Shown here one piece after another: positions 1 to 8,514 of a DNA stretch of 64,000 nucleotides. Both the position numbers and the translations under genes were made by a program. Origin of the DNA: Cunninghamella blakesleeana (Eukaryota; Mucoromycota; Mucoromycetes; Mucorales; Cunninghamellaceae); contig JAFCIZ010000001.1 in the NCBI GenBank assembly GCA_017871115.1, positions 3,825,501 to 3,889,500 of the forward strand. The letters run 5' to 3'. Position 1 is the stretch's first letter. Every line of letters starts with the position of its first letter. The notes beneath the pieces are model-generated. The model worked only from the letters and a program-made list of their open reading frames with translations, ran no database searches and was not told where the DNA came from.

Positions 1-341
1 GTAGTTTGACATCTTTTACATTTTTTAACATATTCTTGTATATCTTTAGCCATAGCATTCCAATAATATCTAGTTGATACCTTATATAAAGTATTATGAT
101 AACCGAGGTGACCTCCTAAAGGATGTTGGTGACACATAAATAAAACTTCCATAGCTTGTGTTTTATTTAGGACTTTTCTTAATGTTTGATGTTCTATATT
201 ATATTTATATAATTGATTTGATCGTACCACAAAGTTATGTGAATTTCGTTGTATATATCTTTTTTCTTTTGGTGTAATGTTGTTTGGTAGTTTTAAAGTG
301 ACTAAATATTGCTTCATATTATCTATTAATTGTTGATCCAT
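1..341 (-). CDS. Integrase N-terminal part (H2C2 zinc-binding domain), partial
   Basis: The reading frame starts at an ATG at 341 (MDQQLIDNMKQY) and stays open for 113 codons to the window edge. Residues of the integrase zinc-binding fold are visible: two His in HQHPLGGHLGYH, then the YYWNAMAKDIQEYVKKCKRC stretch with its Cys pair. This domain precedes the DDE catalytic core in Ty3/gypsy integrases. It lies in a different frame from the RT/RNase H ORF and is separated from it by 643 bp, so its expression is unclear: a separate start, re-initiation, or a spliced product. The catalytic core is outside the window. Confidence 0.8.
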   Translation of the reverse strand, partial: MDQQLIDNMKQYLVTLKLPNNITPKEKRYIQRNSHNFVVRSNQLYKYNIEHQTLRKVLNKTQAMEVLFMCHQHPLGGHLGYHNTLYKVSTRYYWNAMAKDIQEYVKKCKRCQT

Positions 342-537
342 ACTAAGTAATTAAATTTTTGATAGGTGTGTTGATGTTATTGTTTACTAATTTTTTTTTT
401 TTGTGTTACTAGCTTATTTTTTTTTTTTTTTTTTTGATAACTGATATTATAATTTTTTTTTTTTGTTGATTTTGTTGAATTAAGATAGGTAAAAAGTTGT
501 TATTAAGTGATATATATGTTGATTGTATGGTGTGAGT

Positions 538-580
538 ATAGCTTTTTACGTCTTCAATCGTCTTTGGACGTTTGTTGTAT
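538..580 (-). repeat. Hairpin repeat copy 1 in pol spacer
   Basis: Diverged copy of the 44-bp repeat found at 763-806 and 858-901. On the minus strand it has CGTC-CAAA-GACG, a 4-bp stem with a 4-nt loop, followed by ATTGAAGACGTA. Confidence 0.7.
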
Positions 581-762
581 TAAATAATTTTATAAGTTGT
601 GTGTTATTGTTTTTTTTTTTTTGACTATATATATATTGTTGATTAAAAATAATTGTTGTATTATATAAAAAATGTTTGAATAATATTGTTGTATAAAATT
701 TGTTGTAAAACTAATAAAAATAAATGTAAAATAATTGTTAATAATATAATGTTATGTTAATA

Positions 763-806
763 GATTAGCTTTTAACGTCTTCAATCGTCTTGGACGCTTG
801 TTGTAT
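763..806 (-). repeat. Hairpin repeat copy 2 in pol spacer
   Basis: This copy matches 858-901 over about 44 bp, 95 bp apart, in the same orientation. On the minus strand it can fold CGTC-CAA-GACG and is more GC-rich than its surroundings. Confidence 0.8.
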
Positions 807-857
807 GAAATAAACTATTGTGATAATAAAAATAAAAATCTTGATATTAATTTGTTG

Positions 858-901
858 GATTAGCTTTTAACGTCTTCAATCGTCTTGGACGCTTGTTGTA
901 T
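858..901 (-). repeat. Hairpin repeat copy 3 in pol spacer
   Basis: Near-identical to 763-806. The conserved core includes GCGTCCAAGACGATTGAAG on the minus strand. Function unknown. It lies 84 bp downstream of the RT/RNase H stop codon, in element orientation. Confidence 0.8.
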
Positions 902-984
902 AAAATATATTTATTCATTTATTATTTCTTTTTTTTTTTTTTTTTTTTATATTTTATATATATATATATGTATTTTTTTTTTTT

Positions 985-3900
985 TTAATAACCAAGTCTT
1001 GAGAGAAAATCAGCCGATTGTTGTTTTTTACCACTTCTATATATAACTTCAAATTCATAATCTGCTAAATAAGTGATCCAACGAGCTACCATACCAGTAG
1101 GTTTTGGTGATTTAATAAGCCATTTGAGTGGAGAGTGATCTGATAATACTGTAAATTTTTTCCCAAGTAAATATGGTCTAAAAATTTGCAAACTCCATAT
1201 AAGAGCCAAACATTCTAACTTAGTTGCACTATAATTTGCTTCACTTTCTTTTAAACCACGACTGGCATATATAACAGGATGTTCTAGACCTTCTTCATCC
1301 AATTGTGATAATATAGTTCCAAGTCCATCAGTAGAAGCATCACAAACGATAATAAATGGTTTGTTATAATCAGCCCTTTTCAATATAGGTGCTTCAGTTA
1401 ATTTTTGTTTTAATAATTCAAAAGATTTTGTTGTTTCCGCAGTCCAAGGTATTTTCTTTTTTGTTTTAGTGACATTATGTAATGGTCTAGCAATAGCTGC
1501 AAAGTTTTGTATAAATCTTCTATAATAAGAAGCTAATCCAATAAATCCTCTTATTTGCTTGACTGTAGTTGGTATAGGATAATTCTTTACTTTTTCTATT
1601 TTTGTAGGATCAGTTTTTATTCCATCTTTAGTGATTATATATCCAAGGAACTTCAATTCATCTTTAAAGAATACACATTTTTCAATATTAAATAGTAATC
1701 CGCCAAGTCTTGCACATTTAAATAATTCTTCTAAATCCAATAGATGTTGATCCAAATTATTCGAGTGTACATTAAGATCATCAATATATGCTACTAAGCA
1801 TCTATTGATCATAGTTTTAAAACATATATCTATTAAACGTTGAAAGGTAGCTGGACTATTTACTAAACCCATAGGTAACATTTCATATTGATAAGTTCCA
1901 AACTTGGTGACAAAACCAGTTAATTCTTTACTATTTTCTTTCATAGGTACTTGATGGAACCCTGATCTAAGATCCAAAGCAGAAAATATTCTTGATACAC
2001 CAATTTCATCAATTAAGTCATCTATTCTTGGTAAAGGATATGCATCTACTTTAGTTTGAGCATTAAGCTTTCTATAATCAACTACCATTCTATAATCACC
2101 ATTCTTCTTTTTGACTAAAATTATGGGAGCAGTATAAGGAGTGTTAGCTGGTTTGATTATTCCAAGTTCACATAAACGATCCAATTCTGATTTTAAATAT
2201 TCTTGTTCCATAGGGCTCATACGATAAGGTCTATGTCGTATTGGCATTGCATCTTGTTTTAGTATTATTTCATGTTCAAGAAGAGTAGTATGTCCCATCT
2301 TGTCATTATTCCAATCGAATACATCTTGATATTGTTGTATTAATTTCCAAAATTTTATTTTGTATTCCATTGGTATATTTCCAAGTTGTAGTTTATTTTT
2401 AAAAGATTCATCCAAAGTGTCTTCTTTAATATCTGTTTCAATATTATTAAATTCTATATATGTTTTATATGGACTAAGCTGGTCTACTAAATTGTATCCT
2501 TCTATACCTTCATTATTCCCATTTTCATCTAAATTAAAAAATTCACTAATGATTTGATTAGGTGGTAGATCCATATTATTATCAGACTTATTAATTAAAT
2601 TTATTGTTGTGTGATCATAATTATTTTTTATTTTTGATTCATTTAATATGTTGCTTGTAGTTGTATGTATATCTTTATTAGAATCGATTTGTATTTGACA
2701 TATTGAATACGGTGGTACAGTTAATCCATCTTTTCCTGTTGTAATAGTTGTTGTATCATCATCTTGTTGTATTTTTAAATTATTTTCTATTGTTGTAATA
2801 TTATAATAATCATCTTCATCTTCGTCAGAATGTTCATCATGTTCCCATTCTTCTTCATCTGTTTCAAGGTCTGTTATATCAGTATCACTTTCATCTAAAG
2901 TTTCTTTTTCATTAATTGCAATCTTGTTGTCTTGTTGATAATTTCCATTAATAGATTTAATTGATATGAGTGGTCTATCAGTTGATTTTAGAAATATAAT
3001 AGGTAGTTCAGCTATTTTATGTTTGTATGTAACCTTTAGAGTACTTGTTTTAAAATTAAGGAGAGCTTGTACATGACTTAACCAATTATTACCAAGAACT
3101 ATATGAGCAGGACATCTGGGTAATACTTCCATATTGACCGGTATATTTATATCAGGTGTTACTTGTATATTAACATCATGTACAATACCTAAGGTTGGTT
3201 GTTTTGTTCCATTTCCTAATACAAATATGTTAGTAGAAGGTGCATCTATTTCTAATCCTAATAGCTTCATCATTGCTTTTGACATACATGATTTAGCTGC
3301 TCCACTATCAATTAATACTTTGACTTTTTTATTTTCTATAATTAAATTAGTGTAAGCTGCAGTTGTTATTACATCTTCATTATCTAATGTATTTAAGTGT
3401 GATGATTCTGTTATTTGTTGATCCAATTTATTTTTTACTGATCTTCTTTTAGGTTTACATGCTGTTAATAGTTGTTTTCTTAAATGATGTGATGATTTTA
3501 TTAAATCTCCAACTTCTATGTTAGCTTTTTGTTTGAATACATCTTTAATAATATCATATTCTATATCAATAGTTGCAGGAGGTGATCTTTTTCTTTTGGG
3601 TTTATCATTATTTTCAGATATTTTATTATGATTAGATGGAATAGTTGTTGTATCAAGTGTAACGATATCGATATCATCCATCATTTCTTCTTTTTCTAAA
3701 TCTTTATCTGTAATTTCATCATCCATTCTGATTCTTTTAGCTGATCTTGATTTTTCTGTAACCCTTTTTGTTTTTGCTGATGTTTCATGATGTTTAACAA
3801 CAGGAGGTTTTTCTATTCTTGCAGCATATAAATCATGATTATTTATATGCGGTCCATAATTATATTCATCTTCTATTTCTTCATTATTTAATAAAACATT

Positions 3901-4146
3901 CATGTTTTGATGGTTATCCATATTACTTGTATTTTGTTGATTTTTTTGTGTATTATTTATTTTTTGTTGAGTATCCATATGATGTTGATTATTTATATTT
4001 TGTTGGTTATTTATATTTTGTTGGTTATTTATATTTTGTTGGTTATTTATATTTTGTTGGTTATTTATATTTTGTTGTTTATTTTTATTAATGGATTTAT
4101 TATCAGGGACTGCCAATTGACCATTATTAACAATTGCCCTATCTAG
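985..4146 (-). CDS. Pol: aspartic protease, reverse transcriptase, RNase H
   Basis: The frame is open from the slippery site at 4146-4152 to a stop at 985. No ATG opens it, so translation as a Gag-Pol fusion by -1 frameshifting is the natural reading. The N-terminal 200 residues are Asn/Gln-rich and charged, with an NINNQQ hexapeptide array. The retroviral-type protease motif VLIDSGAAKSCMS follows at about residue 270. The RT has VVDYRKLN, FSALDLRSGFHQVPM and the active site YIDDLNVH. The RNase H has FIIVCDASTDGLGT, a metal-binding Glu in ATKLECLALIW, and VLSDHSPLKWL. The ORF ends directly after RNase H (ADFLSRLGY). Integrase is not in this ORF, which is unusual for the family. Confidence 0.9.
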   Translation of the reverse strand, partial: LDRAIVNNGQLAVPDNKSINKNKQQNINNQQNINNQQNINNQQNINNQQNINNQHHMDTQQKINNTQKNQQNTSNMDNHQNMNVLLNNEEIEDEYNYGPHINNHDLYAARIEKPPVVKHHETSAKTKRVTEKSRSAKRIRMDDEITDKDLEKEEMMDDIDIVTLDTTTIPSNHNKISENNDKPKRKRSPPATIDIEYDIIKDVFKQKANIEVGDLIKSSHHLRKQLLTACKPKRRSVKNKLDQQITESSHLNTLDNEDVITTAAYTNLIIENKKVKVLIDSGAAKSCMSKAMMKLLGLEIDAPSTNIFVLGNGTKQPTLGIVHDVNIQVTPDINIPVNMEVLPRCPAHIVLGNNWLSHVQALLNFKTSTLKVTYKHKIAELPIIFLKSTDRPLISIKSINGNYQQDNKIAINEKETLDESDTDITDLETDEEEWEHDEHSDEDEDDYYNITTIENNLKIQQDDDTTTITTGKDGLTVPPYSICQIQIDSNKDIHTTTSNILNESKIKNNYDHTTINLINKSDNNMDLPPNQIISEFFNLDENGNNEGIEGYNLVDQLSPYKTYIEFNNIETDIKEDTLDESFKNKLQLGNIPMEYKIKFWKLIQQYQDVFDWNNDKMGHTTLLEHEIILKQDAMPIRHRPYRMSPMEQEYLKSELDRLCELGIIKPANTPYTAPIILVKKKNGDYRMVVDYRKLNAQTKVDAYPLPRIDDLIDEIGVSRIFSALDLRSGFHQVPMKENSKELTGFVTKFGTYQYEMLPMGLVNSPATFQRLIDICFKTMINRCLVAYIDDLNVHSNNLDQHLLDLEELFKCARLGGLLFNIEKCVFFKDELKFLGYIITKDGIKTDPTKIEKVKNYPIPTTVKQIRGFIGLASYYRRFIQNFAAIARPLHNVTKTKKKIPWTAETTKSFELLKQKLTEAPILKRADYNKPFIIVCDASTDGLGTILSQLDEEGLEHPVIYASRGLKESEANYSATKLECLALIWSLQIFRPYLLGKKFTVLSDHSPLKWLIKSPKPTGMVARWITYLADYEFEVIYRSGKKQQSADFLSRLGY
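3989..4078 (-). repeat. 18-bp coding minisatellite, five units
   Basis: Five consecutive 18-bp units (plus-strand unit ttatttatattttgttgg) encode the hexapeptide repeat NINNQQ in the N-terminal tail of Pol. The unit length is a multiple of three, so copy-number change keeps the frame. Confidence 0.95.
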
Positions 4147-4152
4147 TTTTTT
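4114..4152 (-). promoter_or_regulatory. Programmed -1 ribosomal frameshift signal (gag to pol)
   Basis: On the minus strand the gag frame reads TCA AAA AAC TAG. The heptamer A AAA AAC (4152-4146) fits the X XXY YYZ rule, and the gag stop (4145-4143) follows at once. Slipping back one base gives CTA GAT AGG, exactly the frame of the long pol ORF. Six to nine bases downstream, two CAATTG hexamers (4136-4131 and 4119-4114) can pair around an 11-nt loop, and GGG (4140-4138) may pair with CCC just beyond; this could be the stimulatory structure. Heptamer and frames are read directly; the stem is inference. Confidence 0.85.
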
Positions 4153-5300
4153 GATTGTTGGTTATCATATTGTTGATTATATTGTTGATGAGATTGCTGT
4201 TGTTGATATTGTTGAATTGGAACTTGTTGAGAATTAGATAAGTTCTGAGCTGAATTGTAATAATCATTATATTGTTGAGGTTGAGGTGGTTGTTTATCAT
4301 TATAATAATTATTATTATGATAATCTTGATTTTTCTGTTGTTGACGATAGAATCTTTTATTGTTGTATTGATTGTTATGTCTATTATAATTATTATTATT
4401 TGAATTATTAATTGGACCATTAGATTTAGCTAATTCAGAACGTACAAGTTTGATTATATCATCACTAGACATATTATCATTATTTTTAGTTTGTTTTTTA
4501 GTATGCTGAATCTGTTCAATTTTGTCATTCACATTCTTTTCCATAGTCTCAACATTAAGAACCAATCGTTCTAAGAGTTTTACTATTGGGTCAGAGTTTG
4601 AAGATAAATTTGTAACTGATTCGTTTTTACTAAACTCCATAACATTAAATGAATTAATATTATTATGTGGATTATCAATTGTATTTCTATCCATAGCGTA
4701 ACCAGAGTACAATAATTGTTCATGTTCAGTTGTACGGTTGTTTATCATTCCATAATTCATTGATTTGTTAGCTGACCACCAAGCTTCAGCATTTTTTAAC
4801 CATTGTTCAGCAGTTATAGAAGCAAGAGCAATGCAATGTTTACTAATATTAGGATTCAATCCATATCTGAATCGCATAAGAATAATATCATCATCTTCTT
4901 TCTTAGCTAATCTAGCAACTTCTTGTAATCTTGAGTAAAAGTCCCTTGGATGTTCCTCGGTACCTTGTTTCATTTCGTTTAGCATTAATTTATAAGATTC
5001 TAAAAGTTCAGCAGTAACGAATTTTGTTTCAAAAGCCGACATAACAATATCAAAAGTTAAAGAATCCTTGTATTGATCCTTAAGACAGTCCAAATAAGTT
5101 TTTGCAGACTTGTGTACTTGAGTTCTTAATATGGCTAGTTTTCTTGAGTCACTTGTAGTATTTGTGAGTTCTAAATAAGTTTCCAGCATTTGTCTGAAGT
5201 GGCGAAAGTCTTCACGCTCACCTCCAGTAAAAGGAATGAGTTTAGGAATGAGCTTGAGCAAAGGTTGTTCTTGAGCCAACGCGGTATAATCGTAAGACAT
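4143..5300 (-). CDS. Gag, Ty3/gypsy-type capsid polyprotein
   Basis: 385 aa starting at the ATG at 5300 (MSYDYTALAQEQPLLKL). Residues 15-190 look like a retrotransposon gag capsid domain: FTGGEREDFRHFRQMLETYL, then KSAKTYLDCLKDQY, the LLESYKLMLNEMKQG segment and DFYSRLQEVARLAKK. The C-terminal third is Asn/Gln-rich with no CCHC zinc knuckle. It ends in the slippery tract that leads into pol. The start lies about 120 bp inside the primer binding site, a normal leader length. It would assemble virus-like particles in the cytoplasm. Confidence 0.85.
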   Translation of the reverse strand: MSYDYTALAQEQPLLKLIPKLIPFTGGEREDFRHFRQMLETYLELTNTTSDSRKLAILRTQVHKSAKTYLDCLKDQYKDSLTFDIVMSAFETKFVTAELLESYKLMLNEMKQGTEEHPRDFYSRLQEVARLAKKEDDDIILMRFRYGLNPNISKHCIALASITAEQWLKNAEAWWSANKSMNYGMINNRTTEHEQLLYSGYAMDRNTIDNPHNNINSFNVMEFSKNESVTNLSSNSDPIVKLLERLVLNVETMEKNVNDKIEQIQHTKKQTKNNDNMSSDDIIKLVRSELAKSNGPINNSNNNNYNRHNNQYNNKRFYRQQQKNQDYHNNNYYNDKQPPQPQQYNDYYNSAQNLSNSQQVPIQQYQQQQSHQQYNQQYDNQQSKN

Positions 5301-5423
5301 TTTATGGTTGATAATCTTCAGTTTTAAAATGAATAAACTTCAAAGAGTGTACTTGCAGAATGTAATAGTTTTGAAATTTTCCTTAGTAGTTTTTAAAGTT
5401 TACCCTGTAGTTTTTTGAAGTTT

Positions 5424-5441
5424 CCCCGCCAGTGAGCACCA
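5424..5441 (-). promoter_or_regulatory. Primer binding site, tRNA-type
   Basis: The plus strand CCCCGCCAGTGAGCACCA reads like the 3' end of a tRNA: seven acceptor bases, a discriminator A, then CCA. The minus strand therefore offers an 18-nt match to prime DNA synthesis. It sits 4 bp from the LTR edge (tgttgtg at 5446). The acceptor end resembles that of tRNA-Ile(UAU), which in yeast ends in ...GAGCACCA; this assignment is from memory and tentative. Confidence 0.7.
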
Positions 5442-5530
5442 AATATGTTGTGTGTGTTTTTGGTAAGAGTTATTTTTGTTAAAATAAAATAAGAGAGTTT
5501 GTATTTATATTAACTATAAATAAGATAATT

Positions 5531-5565
5531 CCAGTGAGCACCAGTTCTTGTTTTATAAGTAGAAC
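5531..5565 (-). promoter_or_regulatory. TATA/hairpin block 1 (type A LTR)
   Basis: Plus strand ccagtgagcacca followed by an inverted repeat GTTCT...AGAAC with a 12-nt loop. On the minus (element) strand the loop reads ACTTATAAAACA, a good TATA box. The 13-mer equals half of the primer binding site. Confidence 0.6.
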
Positions 5566-6026
5566 GACTTAATATAATATAAAAGTAAAAAAAAAATAAA
5601 AAGATAAAATAAAATAAAATATTTAAAAAAATTCAAAAGTATATGCAAATGAATTTAAAAGTCAGAGAGTAGATTATTATATAAAAAGGGTAATAATCAA
5701 ATAAAGTAATAATAAAATAATATATAAAAGTTTATATATGTTGTATATAAATAAAAAGAGATTTCACTTAAGAAATAAAATATACTTGTTATAGTAATAA
5801 AAATGATTTCAATTAAGAAATTAATATAAAATTAAAATAAAATAAAAATAAAAATTAGTTTGGACAAATAAAATATTTATTATATAAAATATTATTTAAA
5901 AATTTGACATTTATATTTGACAAAGAAAAAAAAAAAACAAAAGAGAAAGAGAAATATTCTTTCCTATTTATATTAAAACAAAATTTATTTTTGAGAGAGA
6001 GAGAAAGAAGTCATACGGTCAAGGAT

Positions 6027-6110
6027 GTGCGGTTGTGGATGTACATCTGTGGATGTGCGTCTGTGGATGTGCGTCTGTGGATGTGCGTCTGTGGATGTGC
6101 GGTTGTGGAT
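6027..6110. repeat. 14-bp minisatellite in type A LTR
   Basis: Six units of a 14-bp repeat, consensus gtgcgtctgtggat on the plus strand; three central units are identical. It occupies the same relative position as the unrelated 15-bp array at 7562-7651 in the sister LTR. Confidence 0.9.
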
Positions 6111-6186
6111 GTGAGCTTGACCAATTAAAACAAAAGTTAAAAAATTTTTTTAAACACCGGTAGGATCATTATCCTGCGCGACATAA

Positions 6187-6806
6187 TGTTGTGTAAATTT
6201 TTGGTTGTTTGAAAAGTAGAATTTCCTTTTATAGTTTTGGAAAGTAGATAGCTTTGTAGTTTAGTTTAGTTGTCAGTGAGCACCAGTATCTTGTTTTATA
6301 AGTAGATACAACTTAGTTTAGATTGATAGTTTAAAATAAAATAAATTATATAATTGGATAAAGATCAACAATTATATAGACAAAGTAATAAAATTAAAAT
6401 AAAATAAGTATAATATCGGATAAAGATCAACGATTATTATAATAAAATAATATAAAGTAATATTGGATAGTAATCAACAATATTAATATAAAATAAAAAT
6501 AATCTTTAGCTAAAAAGATGAGTTAATAGACTTATTGGTTATAATATAAGTTCTTTTATTTAAAATTAACTTGTTATTAACTGATTTTTCAAAAATAAAA
6601 TAAAAATTGTCGAGTATTTATATAAAAAGGATTTGAATTTTAAATACCGATCATTGATATATATATGCTAGTGCATATATATAAGAGAGTATATATATAT
6701 ATCTATACTGAGTTTAAATGGGATATATATACCTATATGTATATATATAAAATAAGATTATAGTTAAGCCTTGCCCAAATATGGGAGGTTTAGCCAGAAC
6801 ATAACA
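6187..6806 (-). repeat. LTR, type B (solo)
   Basis: On the minus strand it begins TGTTATGTTCTGGC and ends CACAACA, TG...CA. It starts 3 bp after the type A LTR ends and is related to 7821-8510. It carries the block at 6274-6309. No internal element sequence follows it, so it looks like a solo LTR. Confidence 0.65.
6274..6309 (-). promoter_or_regulatory. TATA/hairpin block 2 (type B LTR)
   Basis: cagtgagcacca followed by GTATCT...AGATAC. The stem differs from the type A stem on both arms, so pairing is kept. The loop again contains TTATAAAA on the minus strand. Confidence 0.6.
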
Positions 6807-6939
6807 ATAATAATATAATTTCCAGTGAGCACCAGTTCTTGTTTTATAAGTAGAACGACTTAAGTTATAGCAAAAGTAATGTTATGTGGGTTTTTGGTTA
6901 AGATTTATTTTTGAAATGAGGAATGAGTATTATAAGTTA
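6807..6939 (-). repeat. LTR fragments between type B and type A' units
   Basis: 6807-6879 repeats the hairpin-block region of the A' unit (compare about 7010-7080). 6880-6939 repeats the first 60 bp of the type C unit at 8515 (tgttatgtgggtttttgg here). These look like partial duplications or remnants of nested insertions. Confidence 0.6.
6822..6856 (-). promoter_or_regulatory. TATA/hairpin block 3 (fragment)
   Basis: ccagtgagcacca followed by GTTCT...AGAAC. Same stem and loop as block 1, but inside a short LTR fragment. Confidence 0.5.
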
Positions 6940-7024
6940 TGTTGTGTGTGTTTTTGGTAAAAGTTATTTTTGTTAAAATAAAAAGTGAGAATTTGTATTT
7001 GAATTAATTATAATAATATAATTT

Positions 7025-7059
7025 CCAGTGAGCACCAGTTCTTGTTTTATAAGTAGAAC
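7025..7059 (-). promoter_or_regulatory. TATA/hairpin block 4 (type A' LTR)
   Basis: ccagtgagcacca followed by GTTCT...AGAAC, with the same TATA-bearing loop. Confidence 0.6.
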
Positions 7060-7561
7060 GACTTAAGTTATAGCAAAAAAAATAAAATAAAGTGTTTAAG
7101 AGAAAAATTCAAAAGTGTATGCAAATGAATTTTAAAGTCAGAGGTAGATTATTGTATAAAAAGAGTAATAATCTAATAAAATAATAGAAAGTATAAAAAA
7201 ATAAAATAAAAAATATATATTAATATGTAATATCAGATGAAATAAAATAAAATAAATAATTTATATATGTTATAAAAATTTAAAAATAAAATAAAAATGA
7301 TTTCACTTAAGAAATAAAGTATGTTTGTTATAATAAAATAAAATAAAAAGATTTCACTTAAGAAATATATGTAAAGTTAATAAAATTTAAAAAAATAAAA
7401 TTGGTTTGGACAAATAAAATATTTATTATATAAAATATTATTTCAAGATTTGACTTGATATTTGACAACGAAAGAAAAAAAACAAAAGAGAAAGAAAAAT
7501 ATTCTTTCCTATTTATATTAAAACAAAATTTTTAAAAATTATTATTTTTGTACGAGGTCAA

Positions 7562-7651
7562 AAGGTTGTCGGTTCAGAGGTTGTCGGTTCAAAGGTTGTC
7601 GGTTCAGAGGTTGTCGGTTCAGAGGTTGTCGGTTCAGAGGTTGTGACTCGA
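7562..7651. repeat. 15-bp minisatellite in type A' LTR
   Basis: Five good units of [ag]aggttgtcggttca plus one degenerate unit (gaggttgtgactcga). The unit is unrelated to the 14-bp unit in the sister LTR. Confidence 0.9.
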
Positions 7652-7707
7652 AGGTTAAAAATATTTTTTTTTTTTAAGCACCGTCAGCCTCATCCGCTTG
7701 GGCGACA

Positions 7708-7820
7708 GTAGATTAATGTATTTTTTTTTTTTTGATTAAATTTATTTTGCTGTGTGTGTTGTTGTGTAAATTTTTGGTTGTTTGAAAAATAGAATTTCCT
7801 TATATAGTTTTGGAAAGTAG
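7708..7820 (-). repeat. Junction sequence and 61-bp partial type B duplication
   Basis: 7760-7820 repeats the first 60 bp of the type B' unit that follows (tgttgtgtaaatttttgg). 7708-7759 is T-rich filler. Confidence 0.6.
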
Positions 7821-8510
7821 TGTTGTGTAAATTTTTGGTTGTTTGAAAAGTGGGATTTCCTTTTATAGTTTTGGAAAATAGATAGTTTTATAGTTTAGTT
7901 TAATTGTCAGTGAGCACCAGTATCTTGTTTTATAAGTAGATACAACTTAGTTTAGATTAATAGTTTAAAATAAAAATAAAATAATAAAATAAAATAAAAT
8001 AAATTATATAATTGGATAAAGATCAACAATTATATAAACAAAGTAATAAACTTAAAATAAAATAAAATATAATATCGGATAAAGATCAACGATTATTATA
8101 ATAAAATAATATAAAGTAATATTGGATAGTAATCAACAATATTAATATAAAATAAAAATAATCTTTAGCTAAAAAGATGAGTTAAGAGAATTTAATATAT
8201 ATAAATCTTTATTTCAAATTAACTGATTTTTCAAAAATAAAATAAAATTTCGCTCCTTTATATATAAAAAAATCTGAATTTAAACACAGACTCTTAGATA
8301 TATATAAAGGTTAATATATATAAGGGAGTAAATATAAGTTAGATAAAATATATAATATAAGATATATAAATAAAATAAAATATAAATAAAATATAAGATA
8401 AATATATTTATGCCTGCATATATATATACATATATATAAATAAATATATATGTATTTAAAAATCGTTTCTAGGATTATTTAAGTATGGTAAGTTCAGCCA
8501 TACCATAACA
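7821..8510 (-). repeat. LTR, type B' (solo)
   Basis: On the minus strand it begins TGTTATGGTATGGC and ends CACAACA. It aligns with 6187-6806, including the ggataaagatcaac motifs. It carries the block at 7908-7943. Confidence 0.65.
7908..7943 (-). promoter_or_regulatory. TATA/hairpin block 5 (type B' LTR)
   Basis: cagtgagcacca followed by GTATCT...AGATAC, identical in stem to block 2. Confidence 0.6.
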
Positions 8511-8514
8511 GTTG

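Larger units (their letters stand above)
342..984 (-). other. Non-coding spacer splitting pol between RNase H and integrase
   Basis: This stretch separates the stop of the RT/RNase H ORF (...FLSRLGY) from the ATG of the integrase ORF. It is full of T-tracts and stop codons in all frames and shows no conserved domain. It contains three copies of a 41-44-bp repeat described separately. In standard Ty3/gypsy elements, RNase H and integrase are one continuous polyprotein. I looked for an intron: the only GT near the RNase H end and the best AG near 345 do not restore frame. Confidence 0.6.
1..6183 (-). mobile_element. Ty3/gypsy-type LTR retrotransposon, minus strand, 3' part beyond the left edge
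   Basis: Read on the minus strand, the order is LTR (5446-6183), primer binding site (5424-5441), gag (4143-5300), protease-RT-RNase H (985-4146) and a separate integrase ORF (1-341). The order protease, RT, RNase H, integrase is the Ty3/gypsy order. The 3' half of integrase, the polypurine tract and the 3' LTR would lie outside the window, so LTR-LTR divergence and target duplication cannot be judged. The gag and pol frames are long and free of internal stops. The unusual points are the non-coding spacer before integrase and the -1 frameshift signal. Confidence 0.85.
5446..6183 (-). repeat. LTR, type A (5' LTR of the Ty3/gypsy-type element)
   Basis: On the minus strand the unit starts TGTCGCGCAGG and ends ACACACAACA, giving the usual TG...CA limits. 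It lies 4 bp from the primer binding site. It contains a 14-bp minisatellite and the TATA/hairpin block at 5531-5565. It is clearly related to 6940-7707 over most of its length, with substitutions and indels. The outer boundary is inferred from that comparison. Confidence 0.75.
6940..7707 (-). repeat. LTR, type A' (solo)
   Basis: On the minus strand it begins TGTCGCCCAAGCGG and ends ACACACAACA. It aligns with 5446-6183 outside the minisatellite. It contains the block at 7025-7059 and a 15-bp array at 7562-7651. No gag or pol is attached. Confidence 0.65.

Noticed and set aside
984..1010. Intron joining RNase H to integrase
   Set aside because: The only nearby GT and the AG at about 345 give a frame that stops at once; no other convincing pair was seen.
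3819..4146. Plus-strand ORFs rich in Tyr/Leu/Ile opposite pol
   Set aside because: They are the antisense of the NINNQQ-coding minisatellite.
5544..5565. tRNA gene or anticodon arm in the hairpin block (CTTATAA in the loop)
   Set aside because: No D-arm, T-arm or B-box around it. The similarity is limited to the loop and the primer-site half, and a TATA box explains the loop better.
5904..6128. Small ORF with Cys/Gly/Val repeats
   Set aside because: It is just the 14-bp minisatellite of the LTR read in one frame.
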